34,206 nucleotides of DNA from Saccoglossus kowalevskii (GCF_000003605.2 NW_003123903.1:307547-341752), one strand, 5' to 3'. Positions 22,005 to 34,206 are shown, counted from the stretch's first letter. Translations and numbers: made by a program. Notes: a model not told the origin generated them from the sequence alone.

Positions 22005-22045
22005 GTGGTAGATTGGTGGAGGGTCGTGGTTCCAGCCCAACAACG
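22005..22045 (+). repeat. tRNA-like A and B box pair, possible SINE head remnant
   Basis: The segment reads tggtagattggtgg, followed by ggtcgtggttccagcccaac. The first part resembles an A box and the second the B box (GGTTCGANNCC) of tRNA-derived SINEs. The distance between the boxes is too short for an intact tRNA and no cloverleaf can be drawn, so it is not a tRNA gene. It could be chance. Confidence 0.25.
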
Positions 22046-22114
22046 TTATTCTACTCTATGACTTGGAAATTCGCGGTTTCTATTCATCATATGATATTAA
22101 GAATATATAATAAA

Positions 22115-22387
22115 ATTAATTATTTGGTTTGGAGAAGTGTGGAACAAGTTGTTGGTTATGTAATCATTTGTCTTAGCGTTTTCGAAAAACTATGTGTAGA
22201 TATTGACAGCCAAAACTGGTCGAAAGAAATTTATATTTCCAGTAAATTACAAAGGTGTTAACTATTTAAAAACCATTTAATCCCTGAGCCTCATCTAACT
22301 GATGTTGACAATCCATCACTCAAAACATCTGTCCACTCACTCAAAATTGAAACGGGCGCTGGAAAAACGTTAGAACGAAAACGTTAA
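22115..22387 (+). mobile_element. LINE ORF2 C-terminal remnant
   Basis: One frame with a single internal stop reads FEKLCVDIDSQNWSKEIYIS then SKLQRC, and after the stop LFKNHLIPEPHL and HSLKIETGAGKTLERKR. The first part matches RCFDISRQDWSSEI-SLKL of the LINE at 9412. The last matches its SSHVLQIEKGRA-GTPRNQR segment. The Cys/His motif that should follow is not readable, so the copy ends or decays at about 22387. Confidence 0.7.
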
Positions 22388-25300
22388 TTTTCCCCACAAT
22401 CCAATGCGCTCTTCTAATGAAAATCACAAGCCTTATGCGGTTTAACCTTGGCGCGACTTGCACTAATTACTGCCGTCTTTTTTATCTCCATTCAATGTCG
22501 CCATCTTTGTGTATACGAGGCCCATATATCTCGCGCATGCGTGGCGCGACGACTATCGACCTTTAATAGTGGATTTTTGACATGACACAGACTCAAGTGT
22601 TAATAGGAAAGATTGCTTACTTGATATATTTACACGGGACTGGGAGTTGAGTGGCCGTGCTTCTGATCAGATACCGTGCCATGAAAAGACAATTTGTCTG
22701 TTTATGTAATATGCTAATGAAACACGAAACAACAAATGGCCCGAGCCATGACACAACAGAACCCCTGTCAAGGAGAACGTGATCACCACTAAGTTCATGA
22801 AGATACATGTAATCTGTCTATGGTTCTGTTGGTTTAGTTGCAGCGAGCACGGTAAAGCGGTTGTAGAACAATATCGTGTTTGAATGTAATCGCACAATCA
22901 GTCTGGAGCCATAGACTATTGTTGAACATTTTGTTTGCATATGATATGCATTACCAATTTACACGAGTAATTTTAGCACAGTTTATGGGTGGAGACAGAT
23001 AACATACAAATCACTTCTCAATGTTGTGCTTATCTCACAAGGCACTATAACAAATCAAGTTACGAAACCCGTATTTTTTAAAATACGCCCAAATCAATAA
23101 AACTCGTAATAATATATTGATGTTATCAGTTGTGATTTCGAACGATACTACTAACCAAACTTCGGTGTTTGTTCAGATAAGGTTTTTCACTTCTATTTTT
23201 TGAAGATGAGCGGAATCTAGGTCAGAATAAATTAATTTATTTTTTTGTATGTATGTATGTAAGTAAATGAAATTTGAATCGTTTTGAGAGGCGTTGGTGT
23301 TTGTGGTATGATTTGTAATTTGACCGCGGCCATCTTTTATTTTACCTTGGAGTTGGTGAGAGAAAAATCACCGCTAATAATATCGCAACTGGTTGGCGAG
23401 ATCGTAACAGACTAAAGATTAAAGCATCAACCTGCTGTATACAATCTGCTTAGGTCCAATAGAGCAATTTTGGTTGGGTCGGCCCGATTTTAAGGGACTA
23501 GGTCAAGGTCAGTTCAATGTCATTCTAAAATATAACTAGCACTATATTTCGACATGTACTTTGCATAATGTTATAGTGTCTGTAGTTTACGGCGAGGTAA
23601 TGATATGAACTATTGAAACATAATACGATTTTCATATTTTATGTTGATATGACGTTATCATGACTTTATAGCGAATGTAAATGACGAAGAGAAAAATGTT
23701 TCTTGCATCAAATCCAGCTGTCAGATGAAATAATACCACAATGAAACTTGTCTATTTATCGAAATGAAATAAATGACGATATAATAATACAATAAATTTA
23801 CTTGCATTTTACAAAATTGTGTGTAGTATGTTTGGTCTATGGAGATGTAATAATAAGAACTATGTAAACAGAATAAAATGCAACACAATCCACATATTCA
23901 CGGGGATTTTATGTCGCGTTTATACGATAAAACGTTTCTATAGCAGATTTGTGTTTCGTGCATTTTTGTGAGTTCTTCATTGTTTGTCCAATGTGAACGC
24001 TGTGCAAACATAAATACATGGCTGGTTCATATCTAACAGACACTGTACTTCTTTAGAATGAGAGTAATTTATGTTAATGAGCACTAAGAAGTCATATTAT
24101 GTATAATTGTGCAATTGTGCATAGTATTCGAGTATTATTGGAAACAAATTACAGGACATAAATGTATTATTTTCATTGTTATTATTGTAGGCCTATGTTC
24201 AATTTTACCACCATACAAAATTAATACATAACTGTCTGGGGTGGGGTAAGTTGTTGTTGCTATTTATATTCATCTCTCCGGAATCGTGTATTTTAACATA
24301 TATTTCAAAAATTACAAGCTTTTTATCTACTCCGGCAAAACTAACGAAAATATCAGAAAAATAATGTATTTAATCACTAAAAAGTTAAAATGAGGAAAAT
24401 GCTAAATACTAAAATGATGAAAATGACTATATGAATTCCAACCATTGTCATGGTTTAGAAAAAACGCGTGTGCGCATCAATTTATATATCAAGGTAGACG
24501 GTATTTGTAACATGGGACATGACACAAACGTCATGGACGTGGTCAACATGTCAGTCTTGTGGTCAAATGGTATCTACATATTGTTGGCTGGTCGATTACA
24601 GGAATATTAAAATACGCCTATATTTATATGAAGTATTATCCCCAAAATATTTTTCCATTTGTTACCTTTGTGATGAATTTAGTATATGCCAAAGAGATGC
24701 AATTTGTTGGATCAATGCTTATACAAAATAATTTCCTAATGGCAATTCAGACTACTGGTTTACCTGTTTTTTTATTTGCTTAGATTAACAAAACGCTTGA
24801 CATTTTACAAATACATGTGATTTAGGATCAGTTCAGCTCAAATTAATTTACTTTTATTTGGAATGAACTCTAAGATACAACGAAAACACAACAAAGATCA
24901 TTTTGTATAAGTTGGATTTTAATTTCCTTTCAGAGCAGATTTGTTCTCAAATAGCTATTATTATAAAACACATATATTCATATTTAACCTTTTTAATCTG
25001 ATAGAACCTATATATTTATATCATTTTACAATATAACTGATGATGGTACAACAAAGACAATGTTTATATTATATAACAAATCGTATAATATGTGAAGGAA
25101 AAGCATACGATCTTGACATGCGTGACTCAAATCGGGTACAGCAAACAAAGATCATTCGACCTAACCCATATTTCATGTCTGTCAAGTTTGGTCCTTTAAT
25201 CTGGTGTGTAACAATTTATGAGTTATGAATTATATGTAGCGTCTTGTGGTTAGTATTTTATCGAGTAAATTTAATATAAAATCCGCCCCGTAACCCAATT

Positions 25301-28299
25301 GAAGTTACTTCTACAGACGAATATTTCATCTGCAGCAGGAAGTTAGCATGACAACCGTCGTTGACAACTATATTCTGAATACACAAGTAATACTAACAGA
25401 AGAAAGGCACGTTTGGTTATAACCATCTGCGAATACTTACACAATGTACTGCCGGAACAGCGATTACCCTTTTGTCGTACATCATCTGTCACTATGTTAT
25501 ATAGTACCTGTAAGCTCCTGTAAATAATGATGAATATGTAAATCGGGCAATTAGTACTCCATAATATTTGCAACAATTTGTCAGATTTGCCATATTCCCA
25601 ACCACATACCGTACTGGGTTATATGCAAATTACTGTTACATTGTTCGTGTTTAAAACATGATTAAAACGAAGTATTATAGTTCATATTTCATGTAAAGCG
25701 AATAAATAACAGTTTCTATTTCTAACATGGTGATAATGGCTTGAACGATTTCGCATGTCCTTGCGCTCGTAAGTGCCCGGAGAGTTTAACGAAATGATTT
25801 CTTTCGAAATTATGCAAATTGGAATACTATGTGTGAAAGGTTACTACTTCGGATCCATTTCACATATTTCCAACACATAATGTTTAAAGTATTTATAAGA
25901 ATCTCAATAAGATAATACTGTATATAATAATATATTGTATCTGATCATCTTATCTTATCACATCAAGCAGAATTTCTTAAGAAATTGGTTAAAAATATGG
26001 TACCAAGCCGTTGAGTTCTTATATTTCATGTTCGGAATATTGAGACATTCGAACAAACTTGAAATTAGAGTTGTCGTACATTTAGACGTTTACCTTGAAT
26101 TTGACGTCAATATAATACTTTACATGCACTAAATGTTGTTTTACCAAAGAGAATAAAGTCAAATTACTCTGTTCTCATAAATGTTCCTCGAACTTATATA
26201 CAAATCACACGACATCAAAAACATACACTTGACTTATTTTTGCTGTGCTTTCACGGGCGTTTGGGTTATATGATGTTACGAGTTACTTATAAATATCCAT
26301 AGGTTGATTAGCATGCATTTCTTGAGTGTATGGCCCACCTGCCACAATTGACTATGAAAATTTAATGAGAACAATTATTACAAATTCCGAGAGGTGGTCG
26401 CCCGTGCACACGTGTTCTGAATACACGCGTTGTGTATATTGCGTTTGAAAATAGGACATGGTCTTCCTATTCTCTTTTGGATATAGAGTCCTCCCGCCAT
26501 AAAATGTCCCGGCCTTTCCATCAAATATTAAAATGTTGGATGGTAGATAGTTCAAGCTTTCGATGATGATCTCCAAAGACCTCAACGTCACTTGTAAACT
26601 ATAGGCTAGTAGCTGGGATTATTTTATTACGGCTCGGATTGATATATGGATCACCATGTACTCATGTTTGGCACGATTTCTCTGTCGTATGAGATTCATA
26701 CATCTTTCTCTTACTGATGTCTTGTACATAAATTTACATTTATTTGATTTGTTTTCTTGAACTTGAAAACGTGATGTCCATGCAGTCTATCGTTCCACGA
26801 AAAAGGAGAAACGAAGCCAGACCGGAAAATTGCAAATCACGATTCGACAAAGTCACATTGAATATAAAACCCGCTATTTCTCACGAATGATGTTAGATTA
26901 TTTAAAGCTTTCTAGTTTTCCCAGTTTCTTTCCCATTACGTCTGTAATGTAATAAATATTGCACGACTTACCACGAACGAGACAGCATAATGTAAGACTT
27001 ATTCGTACAGCAATACCAGGGGATACTGAAACCATCAAGTTTTCTATTGTTACAATCGTCGAAGGCTTAAATACATTTCTATTTGAGATTGTTAGAAAGA
27101 AATGTTACGATAAAAATGTGCGATTTGAGTTGTCGTCCATACGTCTTCGATTGCTTTGACAATACATTCCAAAAGGCTAACAGTCCTTTTGCAAACAAAA
27201 ACAACACCGTTTTAAGTATATGCTTGTGCAATTTTCCCACGTGAATTTAAATTACGTTGCCATGGTGTTACACAGTCTCACAATGTCATGCGAGAAGTGT
27301 TGTTTCCCCGGTGACGGCATCATTTTAACTGTTTCTGGGATTAATAATAAGCTTATGATCTGACAGAAATTCATCAGACTGATTATAATGACTGAAGAAA
27401 TATATATGTTACAATTCCGACCGTCACTTATATACCAGACGAGTGACATTATGATACACTAATTACAAAGTTTATATATTTCATCTCAATCAGAACCAAG
27501 TATTCCTAGGTTACCAATTATTAGCGCCGTCGGCTTTCAATCAACTCGTTCCTTAATTGTATTTTCAAATTTTTCTATATATTATTTTCTTTTATATCCA
27601 TATACAGTCTTAGTGAATGTGTCAATAGTATGCATGGTTATAGAACCGATGCAGCACTTCAATAATATTTTTCCACAAAACTAATACCAATTTAATGATA
27701 AGCCATCTCCAATAATAATAATCTAATTTATTTTTTTATTTTCAATGACAAGTTTCAAGGACGTCCGGTGAATGTAAAACTGTAAGCCCTGTGGGGATTA
27801 TGAAATAATATTATCCGGAGCTGCCATTCCTAAAGAGAACTACAGCTTGGTTGTAGTAAATATAATGGGGAAATACAGGGACAGGGCAGCTGCGGCAAAC
27901 ATAGACTTGCATAGAACGATGTTACATGTGATGTAATTATTGTAATATTTTGTGCATGCATGTTTTTTTTTCTCTTTCGAGCTTCACTCATTTAATTAAC
28001 ATTTTCTTAGTTATTGTATACATGTAAAATATGTTTGGAATATTCGAACCTAACTTGATACGTCGAAAGTTCGAAATGACAATTAAATCGTAAAATACAT
28101 TAAAGAAAACACCACATTTACTGTAGTGTTTGTTCTCCAGTGTAATTGGTTATATAAATTACGAAGCATCCATTATGGGATAGATGAATTATTAGCAAAC
28201 GTACATTCACTTTGTTTGTCTACAATTTGATTGAACATAACATAACATAATTCTCTGTAAGATTGGACAAGTACAATATTGTTCTGAAGGTAAGAAAAA
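22388..28299. other. Long unassigned non-coding stretch
   Basis: Nearly 6 kb without a feature I can support. ORFs are all shorter than 80 codons. The one with the most protein-like composition is 26352-26591 (minus, with GKAGTFYGGRTLYPKENRK), but it matches nothing I know and has no clear splice sites. A perfect TGACGTCA lies at 26102-26109. A short (TATG)n run lies at about 23247-23262. The stretch is intergenic or a large intron. Confidence 0.4.
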
Positions 28300-29070
28300 T
28301 AATTGTCGGTAAATTGAAATAATATCTTTAGCCATACAGTCTGGTAAAACTATTCCTGAATACTAAATGCTTATAAATTATTGAGCGAATAATTTTCTTT
28401 TATATTTTCCTATTTTTATATACCTCGAGATAATTATTTGTGTTGAACACGTTAAAAATATTTGTCGGTATTCATGTATTCAATCATTTTCCCCAATTAA
28501 TTATTGTAACTTTTGTGTTGCTGGTGAAGATAACACGAACTTATTGTATGTATATAATAGTTCTGTGCACACATGTCTAAAACTCTGATGTATTGAACAC
28601 ACTAACACACATTCATTCATTTAATTAATTAAATAATTATATAAATAAATTATTTATCCCCAACATCAATGTGCAATTACGATTAAATATTCATAATGTT
28701 CCTCTCTTATCACCATTTCCTTTGGCCATAAACTCCCATATTTGATAATACACATCTGATAAAATCACATAACTATTTTGATATTCATAATTCCACTTTT
28801 CTGTTAATAAACCTGGATTATGGTACCGTTAATTGGTTTTCGGAATATGATAGGTTTTTACTATAGGTAGTATAGGTCATCGTGTTTATAGATATCATCA
28901 CTTATTGGGATTTTGAATTAAGTTTAGTATATAATCTCAAACATGATTAGATATTGGTGCATATTCGTTAAGGTTAATGACGCAATTTACATATTGATTA
29001 GCGATTGGTACAAAATATCAGAGTGTTACTACTGAACCCTGCACCGTGTCAGTTTTCAATTTCCACGTGC
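28300..29070 (+). repeat. Diverged duplicated block, copy 1
   Basis: Ordered anchors are shared with 29480-30125: aaattgaaata with acagtctggt (about 28310-28345), tcggtattcatgtattcaa (28465), aagataacacgaac with tgtatgtatataata (28527-28559), cctggattatggtaccgtta (28812) with ttggttttcggaatatgat, aaacatgatta (28938) and tcagttttc (29050). The offset between anchors is about 1.14-1.18 kb, so indels have accumulated. There is no coding content. Confidence 0.7.
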
Positions 29071-29269
29071 ACGTATCTATCACAAATAACAAACTGTCGC
29101 CTTAAAATCGCAACCGTATTTAAACTGTATTTAAACATAAACTATTTAATCGGAGTTAAGGTAAGTATATCAATACATCTTTTTGGCTAGTCGCTATTGA
29201 TTATGTGTTCAGCATTCACTGGGACAGTACCCGTTTAATAGTTTCTTTGTTATCAACAATGCCTGTTTA

Positions 29270-29295
29270 CTGAGAGAGAACTGTTTCTCTCTCAG
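29270..29295. other. Perfect 11-bp hairpin
   Basis: ctgagagagaa (29270-29280) pairs exactly with ttctctctcag (29285-29295) around a 4-base loop. It lies in the spacer between the two duplicated blocks. No function can be assigned. Confidence 0.6.
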
Positions 29296-29479
29296 GTTTG
29301 TTCTCACTTGCCTCATTGAAGAGCACAACATTCACCTCACTATTTGAAAAGGCAAAAAGCAAAAAAAAAAGCGTTTGACATGTGAACCAGATGCCCTGAT
29401 ACAGTGGATGGGCGTTAAAATGCATCCCCGTAGGATGCCGTGAGTGCAATATTATTGAAAAAGTGAAGAAAATTAATAT

Positions 29480-30125
29480 GCTAAATTGAAATATTTTTTG
29501 TTGTAAAGTCTGGTCAATTGCACCCTAATACTTATAATGAATTGAAAGAGTCATTTGCAAAGGGCTTTAAATATCTTTATAGTAGTTTTATTTTATATAC
29601 CCCAGAATGATTATTTTTGCTAGAAACATTTAGAATAATTGTCGGTATTCACGTATTCAAGGATGTTGTGTTGCCGTTGAAGATAACACGAACTAATTGT
29701 ATGTATATAATAAAGACTCCAGTATTACTAAATGGTTTGCATATATTTCTAAACCATTTGAAGTACCCGTTGTACCGTACACACACAATTAATTAAATGA
29801 TACATTATTCAGCATCAATGATTTGAACAGAACATTGTCCATTAAAGGTCTTATATGTATATGTATATGTATGTGTCATATACATGCTGTATCTGACACA
29901 ATCACGTGACCGTGTTGAAATTTACAAATTTACTGTGTTTTGTTTTCATCTATCTGGATTACGGTATCGTTGATTGGTTTTCGAAATATGATATAGTTTA
30001 ATTTGGATCGTGGTTCAATATTGTTTTCAAACATGATATTGCTGTATATCAGTTAATCATCCAATTTGCATAATAATTAATCACTAAACCGTGTACTAAA
30101 TCAGTTTTCCGTTGAGATTCCTTAA
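29480..30125 (+). repeat. Diverged duplicated block, copy 2
   Basis: Second copy of 28300-29070 in the same orientation and order. It matches at aaagtctggt (29506), tcggtattcacgtattcaa (29642), aagataacacgaac (29679), tgtatgtatataata (29698), ctggattacggtatcgttga (29954), aaacatgata (30027) and aaatcagttttcc (30095). The short (TATATG)n run near 29855 is specific to this copy. Confidence 0.7.
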
Positions 30126-32145
30126 GGTAGACGATCTAAGAAGGTCGATATATTAGACATATGGTTATTCCCATTGTTTGATCAAAGGGACGGGCATTAC
30201 TACCCGGGTACTACGCGCCAATATGGGAGTGTTTGCTTAGAAAATAAACTGCATGGATGGGGAAATGTTCGAGATTATGTAAACTCGAAGTAAATAATTG
30301 TGTGTTTGATATTCAGAGAACATTTATCACGAACAAATGTGCTTGGTTATGTTTCGAATGAAGTTTTCCTTCAAACACCCCTACAAAACGTCTGCCAGTT
30401 GAATCTACTACGCATGTTCAGCTCAAAAGAAATATCATCACGTGATTTTCTCGAGAGTGTCTATTTATAGATTCCCGACGAACACGAGCAGTTGATGGCA
30501 AGGGAATATGGATGTTGTACCATGACTGGCATCACGCTGAAATGTACAAAGCATTCTTAACGCGAAGCAATCATTTGTACAACTTGGTCGTCGCCACCGA
30601 CTGATACTTCCAGCGTAGATAAGATCAACTTTACACAGTGTGTGGGTCAGTCCTTGGACTGCCTGAACGAAAAAAACAAAGTGTAAACATAATAGCTGCG
30701 CCACTTTTCGAAGTACCCTGTAAATTTGAGTACACTGAATCCCATACAAAGGTCGGTGCGCGGTCGCAAAAACCTTGGAGATGTAAAATCCTTGCACTTG
30801 TGTTTTAACAATTTATATCATTACCGAGATATGCTAAAAGAAAATCATATCGACATGTTATGGTTCCCCTCTGATGATCTTGACTGGTATTAAATATTAT
30901 ATTATTAATACACACAAGGAAGTGAAACACTGATTCTAAAAATTATCGACCAGTAAATGAATATTGTACATAAACAACGCGCATCAGTGTGGGTTTGTAG
31001 CATAAGTTGCTACGTCACTATTTCTCAATGAAACATACTTTTTGTCTGCTGGAGGTGGAGAGGATGTTACACAGTTAGTCGCATTTCTGTTTTAATTGTG
31101 TCGTTCCAGCACATTTCGTGTAATTGGCTGTGTAATGGGTGTAATTTTTTCGGCAAATGATTTTTCAGTAGTGAGAGTAAGTGGTCTCTGACAATGTGTG
31201 CCTTGTTCGATTCGATCCTGCATTCAAATAGTTGACTAAACCCGAATCCAACTCAACAGACAATCATGTTCTTGAAAAGGAATGTCTTATTATTAAGTTT
31301 AGAAGAGAAATACTGTTATGATAAATACAATACTTATAATAGAGAATTTATTTAAAGTCCACTTCCTCTATAATTTATCCAAACATTTCATAATATCGGA
31401 TTGGCATATTTCAGACACTCCCCCACATACTGAATGCCTGCAGCATTTAAATGCAACATGAATTTCCAATTTAGGCGATTTTTCTGCAGTATTTCAGGAG
31501 TTGAGAATACGAGTTTTTTTTCAGTATTTTGGGAGTTGAGATTCATGGTGTAAAGCTATGATGATATGTATGTTGGAGGACAGCCACCAAACTGCATTTA
31601 TGAAAATGATGATTCCTATATGGCATGTACTTCTAAATTTGGGTGAGAGTTCACCATTCAAAAAACACGAAACATTATCCAGGGTGATTGTGAAATAGAC
31701 AACAATCTACATGCTTCTAATTATATTCATGCAAACCATAAAATTATGCAAGTAGTTTACAAAGATGCACGATTCAAGTACAAGTGGACGTTCAAGAAAA
31801 GTATATTCCTATTTTGTTTGTAGTTAATGATTGACATTTTTGCTATGATTTACTTTAATCTGAAAACAAAAAAAAATCATCTTGTCATTGGCAGTTCCAC
31901 TAAATATAAAAGAAACTAATAAACTGATGAAAAACATTTTTGATATAGTTCATTTATAATATTTGTATTCAATGTACATGAGCTTGCAGAGTGTATATAC
32001 TACATCTGTGATGAAGTATATGGTCAGGAATATACATATATGCATATGTCTTCGTTGTGGGACATATTTTAATTACAAAACGTAGAGGCAATGTTTATCT
32101 CTTGATTCGACAAGTTACTTTTTGTCTAGTTGTGAGGACGATTCT
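30126..32145. other. Unassigned sequence upstream of the satellite-like array
   Basis: The ORF at 30465-30797 (minus, 110 codons) is in a GC-richer patch, but its sequence matches nothing I know and no splice sites define it. A short direct repeat, cagtatttcaggagttgaga and cagtattttgggagttgaga, lies at 31486 and 31529. Nothing else is supported. Confidence 0.4.
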
Positions 32146-34206
32146 TGAATTTTCTGGATGTCTTTATTGTCATGAATGTTATGGATGTCTTAGTTTTTAT
32201 GAATGTTCTGGATGTTTGTATTGTCTGGAATGTTCGGGATGCCTTCGTTTTGTCGTGGATATTCTGGATGTCCTTATTGTCTGGAATGTTCTGGATGCCG
32301 TCATTTTGTCATTGATATTCTGGATGTCTTTATTGTCTGGAATGTTCTGGATGCCGTCGTTTTGTCATTGATATTCTGGATGTCTTTATTGTCTGGAATA
32401 TTCTGGATGCCGTCATTTTGTCATTGATATTCTGGATGTCTTTATTGTCTGGAATGTTCTGGATGCCTTCGTTTTGTCATTGATATTCTGGATGTCTTTA
32501 TAGTCTGGAATGTTCTGGATGCCTTCGTCTTGTCATTGATATTCTGGATGTCTTTATTGTCTGGAATGTTCTGGATGCCTTTGTTTTGTCGTGGATATTC
32601 TGGGTGCCTTTAATGTCTGGAATGTTCTGGATGCCTTGGTTTTGTCATTGATATTCCGAATGTCTTTATTGTCTGGAATGTTCGGGATGCCTTCGTTTTG
32701 TCATTGATATTCTGGATATCTTTATTGTCTGCAATGTTCGGGATGCCTTTGTTTTGTCATTGATAATCTGGATGTCTTTATTTTTCTGGAATGTTCGGGA
32801 TGCCTTCGTTTTGTCGTGGATATTCTGGATGTCTTTATTGTCTGGAATGTTCTGGATGCCTTTGTTTTGTCGTGGATATTCTGGATGTCTTTATTGTCTG
32901 GAATGTTCGGGATGCCTTTGTTTTGTCGTGGATATTCTGGATGCCTTTAATGTCTGGAATGTTCTGGATGCCTTGGTTTTGTCATTGATATTCCGAATGT
33001 CTTTATTGTCTGGAATGTTCGGGATGCCTTTGTTTTGTCATTGATATTCTGGATGTCTTTATTGTCTGGAATGTTCGGGATGCCTTCGTTTTGTCGTGGA
33101 TATTCTGGATGCCTTTAATGTCTGGAATGTTCTGGATGCCTTTGTTTTGTCATTGATATTCTGGATGTCTTTATTGTCTGGAATATTCTGGATGCCTTCG
33201 TTTTGTTATGGATATTCTGGATGTCTTTATTGTGTGGAATGTTCGGGATGCCTTCGTTTTGTCGTGGATATTCTGGATGCCTTTAATGTCTGGAATGTTC
33301 TGGATGCCTTGGTTTTGTCATTGATATTCCGAATGTCTTTATTGTCTGGAATGTTCGGGATGCCTGCGTTTTGTCATTGATATTCTGGATGTCTTTATTG
33401 TCTGGAATGTTCTGGATGCCTTCGTTTTGTTATGAATATTCTGGATGTCTTTATTGTGTGGAATGTTCGGGATGCCTTCGTTTTGTCATGGATATTCTGG
33501 ATGCCTTTAATGTCTGGAATTTTCGGGATGCCTTTGTTTTGTCATGAATATCTGTATGTCTTTATTATTTGGAATGTTCTGGATGTCTTTGTTGTCTTGA
33601 ATGATCTGGATGTCTTTATTGTCTGGAATGTTCTGGATGCTTTTGTTTTGTCATGAATATCTGGGTGTCTTTATTGTCTTCGTTTTGTCGTGGATATTCT
33701 GGATGTCTTTATTGTCTGGAATGTTCTGAATGCGTTCGTTTTGTCATGGCTATTATGGATGTCTTTATTGTTTGGAATGTTCTGGACGCCTTTTTTGTCA
33801 GGAATGTTCTGGATGCCTTTATTGTCATGGATATTCTGGATGTCTTCATTGTCATGGATATTCTTTATGCCTTTGTTATCATGAATGTTCAGGATGCCTT
33901 TGTTTTGTTGTGGATATCCTGGATGTATTTATTGTCGTGGATATTCTGGATGCCTTTGTTATCATGAATGTTCTGGATGCCTTTGTTTTGTCGTGGATAT
34001 TCTGGATGTCTTTCTTGTCGTTGATATTCTGGATGCCTTTGTTATGTCATGGGTATTCTGGATGTCTTTATTGTCGTGGATATTCTGGATGCCTTTGTTA
34101 TCATGAATTTTCCTGATGCCTTCGTTTTTTCATGGATATTCTGGATGTATTTATTGTCTGGAATGTTCTGGATGCCTTTGTTATCATGAATGTTCTGGAT
34201 GCCTTC
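32146..34206 (+). repeat. Satellite-like tandem array, 56-bp dimeric unit, runs off the window
   Basis: The core unit is 56 bp, checked at 32314, 32370 and 32426 for the word gatattctgg. It consists of two related halves: ggatattctggatgtcttta with ttgtct (26 bp), and ggaatgttctggatgccttc with gttttgtcat plus variants (30 bp). Both derive from a monomer of about 28 bp. There are about 37 units in the window. The edges (32146 to about 32250, and from about 33780 on) are less regular and show 27- to 29-bp monomers with other endings such as ttgttatcat. The middle is homogenised. The array continues beyond 34206. All overlapping plus-strand ORFs here (for example 32057-32371, 33730-34116) are products of the repeat. 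Confidence 0.95.

Noticed and set aside
26352-26591. Minus-strand ORF with protein-like composition
   Set aside because: No family recognised and no clear splice sites. It is kept only as a remark in the stretch entry.
30465-30797. Minus-strand ORF of 110 codons
   Set aside because: It is the second longest single ORF outside the repeats, but it has no recognisable domain and no exon signals.
31190-31230. Possible tRNA B box near ttcgattcgatcctg
   Set aside because: No A box at a suitable distance and no cloverleaf.
32057-34116. Many overlapping plus-strand ORFs with repeated hydrophobic peptides (ILDVFIVWNVLDAF and similar)
   Set aside because: They come from the 56-bp repeat read in all three frames. 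Units with cgtgga lack stops, while units with cattga or catgaa bring stops in one frame. No start, splice site or conserved frame supports a protein.
32146-34206. Possible CRISPR array
   Set aside because: Units are contiguous with no unique spacers, the context is eukaryotic and there are no cas genes.

Overview
This window looks like AT-rich, gene-poor nuclear DNA from an animal, most likely a marine invertebrate. The reasons are: long non-coding stretches, many decayed LINE (non-LTR retrotransposon) pieces, several tandem repeat families, a splice-acceptor-like site in front of the one clear gene, a scaffold gap of 502 N, and no bacterial gene packing. The 80-bp repeat at 12865-13024 resembles dispersed repeats I recall from mollusc genomes, but I could not check that and the phylum is uncertain.

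The only convincing gene is a GNAT-family N-acetyltransferase on the minus strand (13597-14190, 197 residues, one coding exon). Its centre resembles the fungal Mpr1 type. A 3' splice-site-like sequence ends 12 bases before its ATG, so a non-coding 5' exon (or a trans-spliced leader) probably exists, perhaps inside the gap at 14499-15000.

Layout: 1-1360 ends with a decayed LINE 3' end. 1361-7152 is mostly unassigned, with a dispersed repeat pair (3491 and 5608). 7153-7311 is a second LINE tail. 8221-8632 is a foldback, MITE-like element. 9368-10200 is a rather well-preserved LINE 3' end, followed by a piece of a reverse transcriptase (RT) core at 10450-10680. 11366-12863 is a tandem array of about 160-bp units next to an ORF whose tail is related to the unit. 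12865-13024 is an 80-bp dimer. 13377-13468 is a 21-bp minisatellite in the presumed 3' UTR of the GNAT gene. After the gap, 15001-15084 repeats part of the LINE at 9368. 15085-20239 is unassigned and includes a GC-richer part. 20240-21018 is a minus-strand LINE RT fragment and 22115-22387 another LINE tail. 22388-28300 is unassigned. 28300-30125 holds two diverged copies of a non-coding block of about 0.7 kb. 32146 to the window end is a 56-bp satellite-like array that runs off the edge.

The genes do not form a pathway. The main content is one acetyltransferase gene in a repeat-rich neighbourhood. I found no CRISPR array, rRNA, intact tRNA or intact autonomous transposon. Repeat and LINE calls come from hand translation and hand alignment, so boundaries are approximate.
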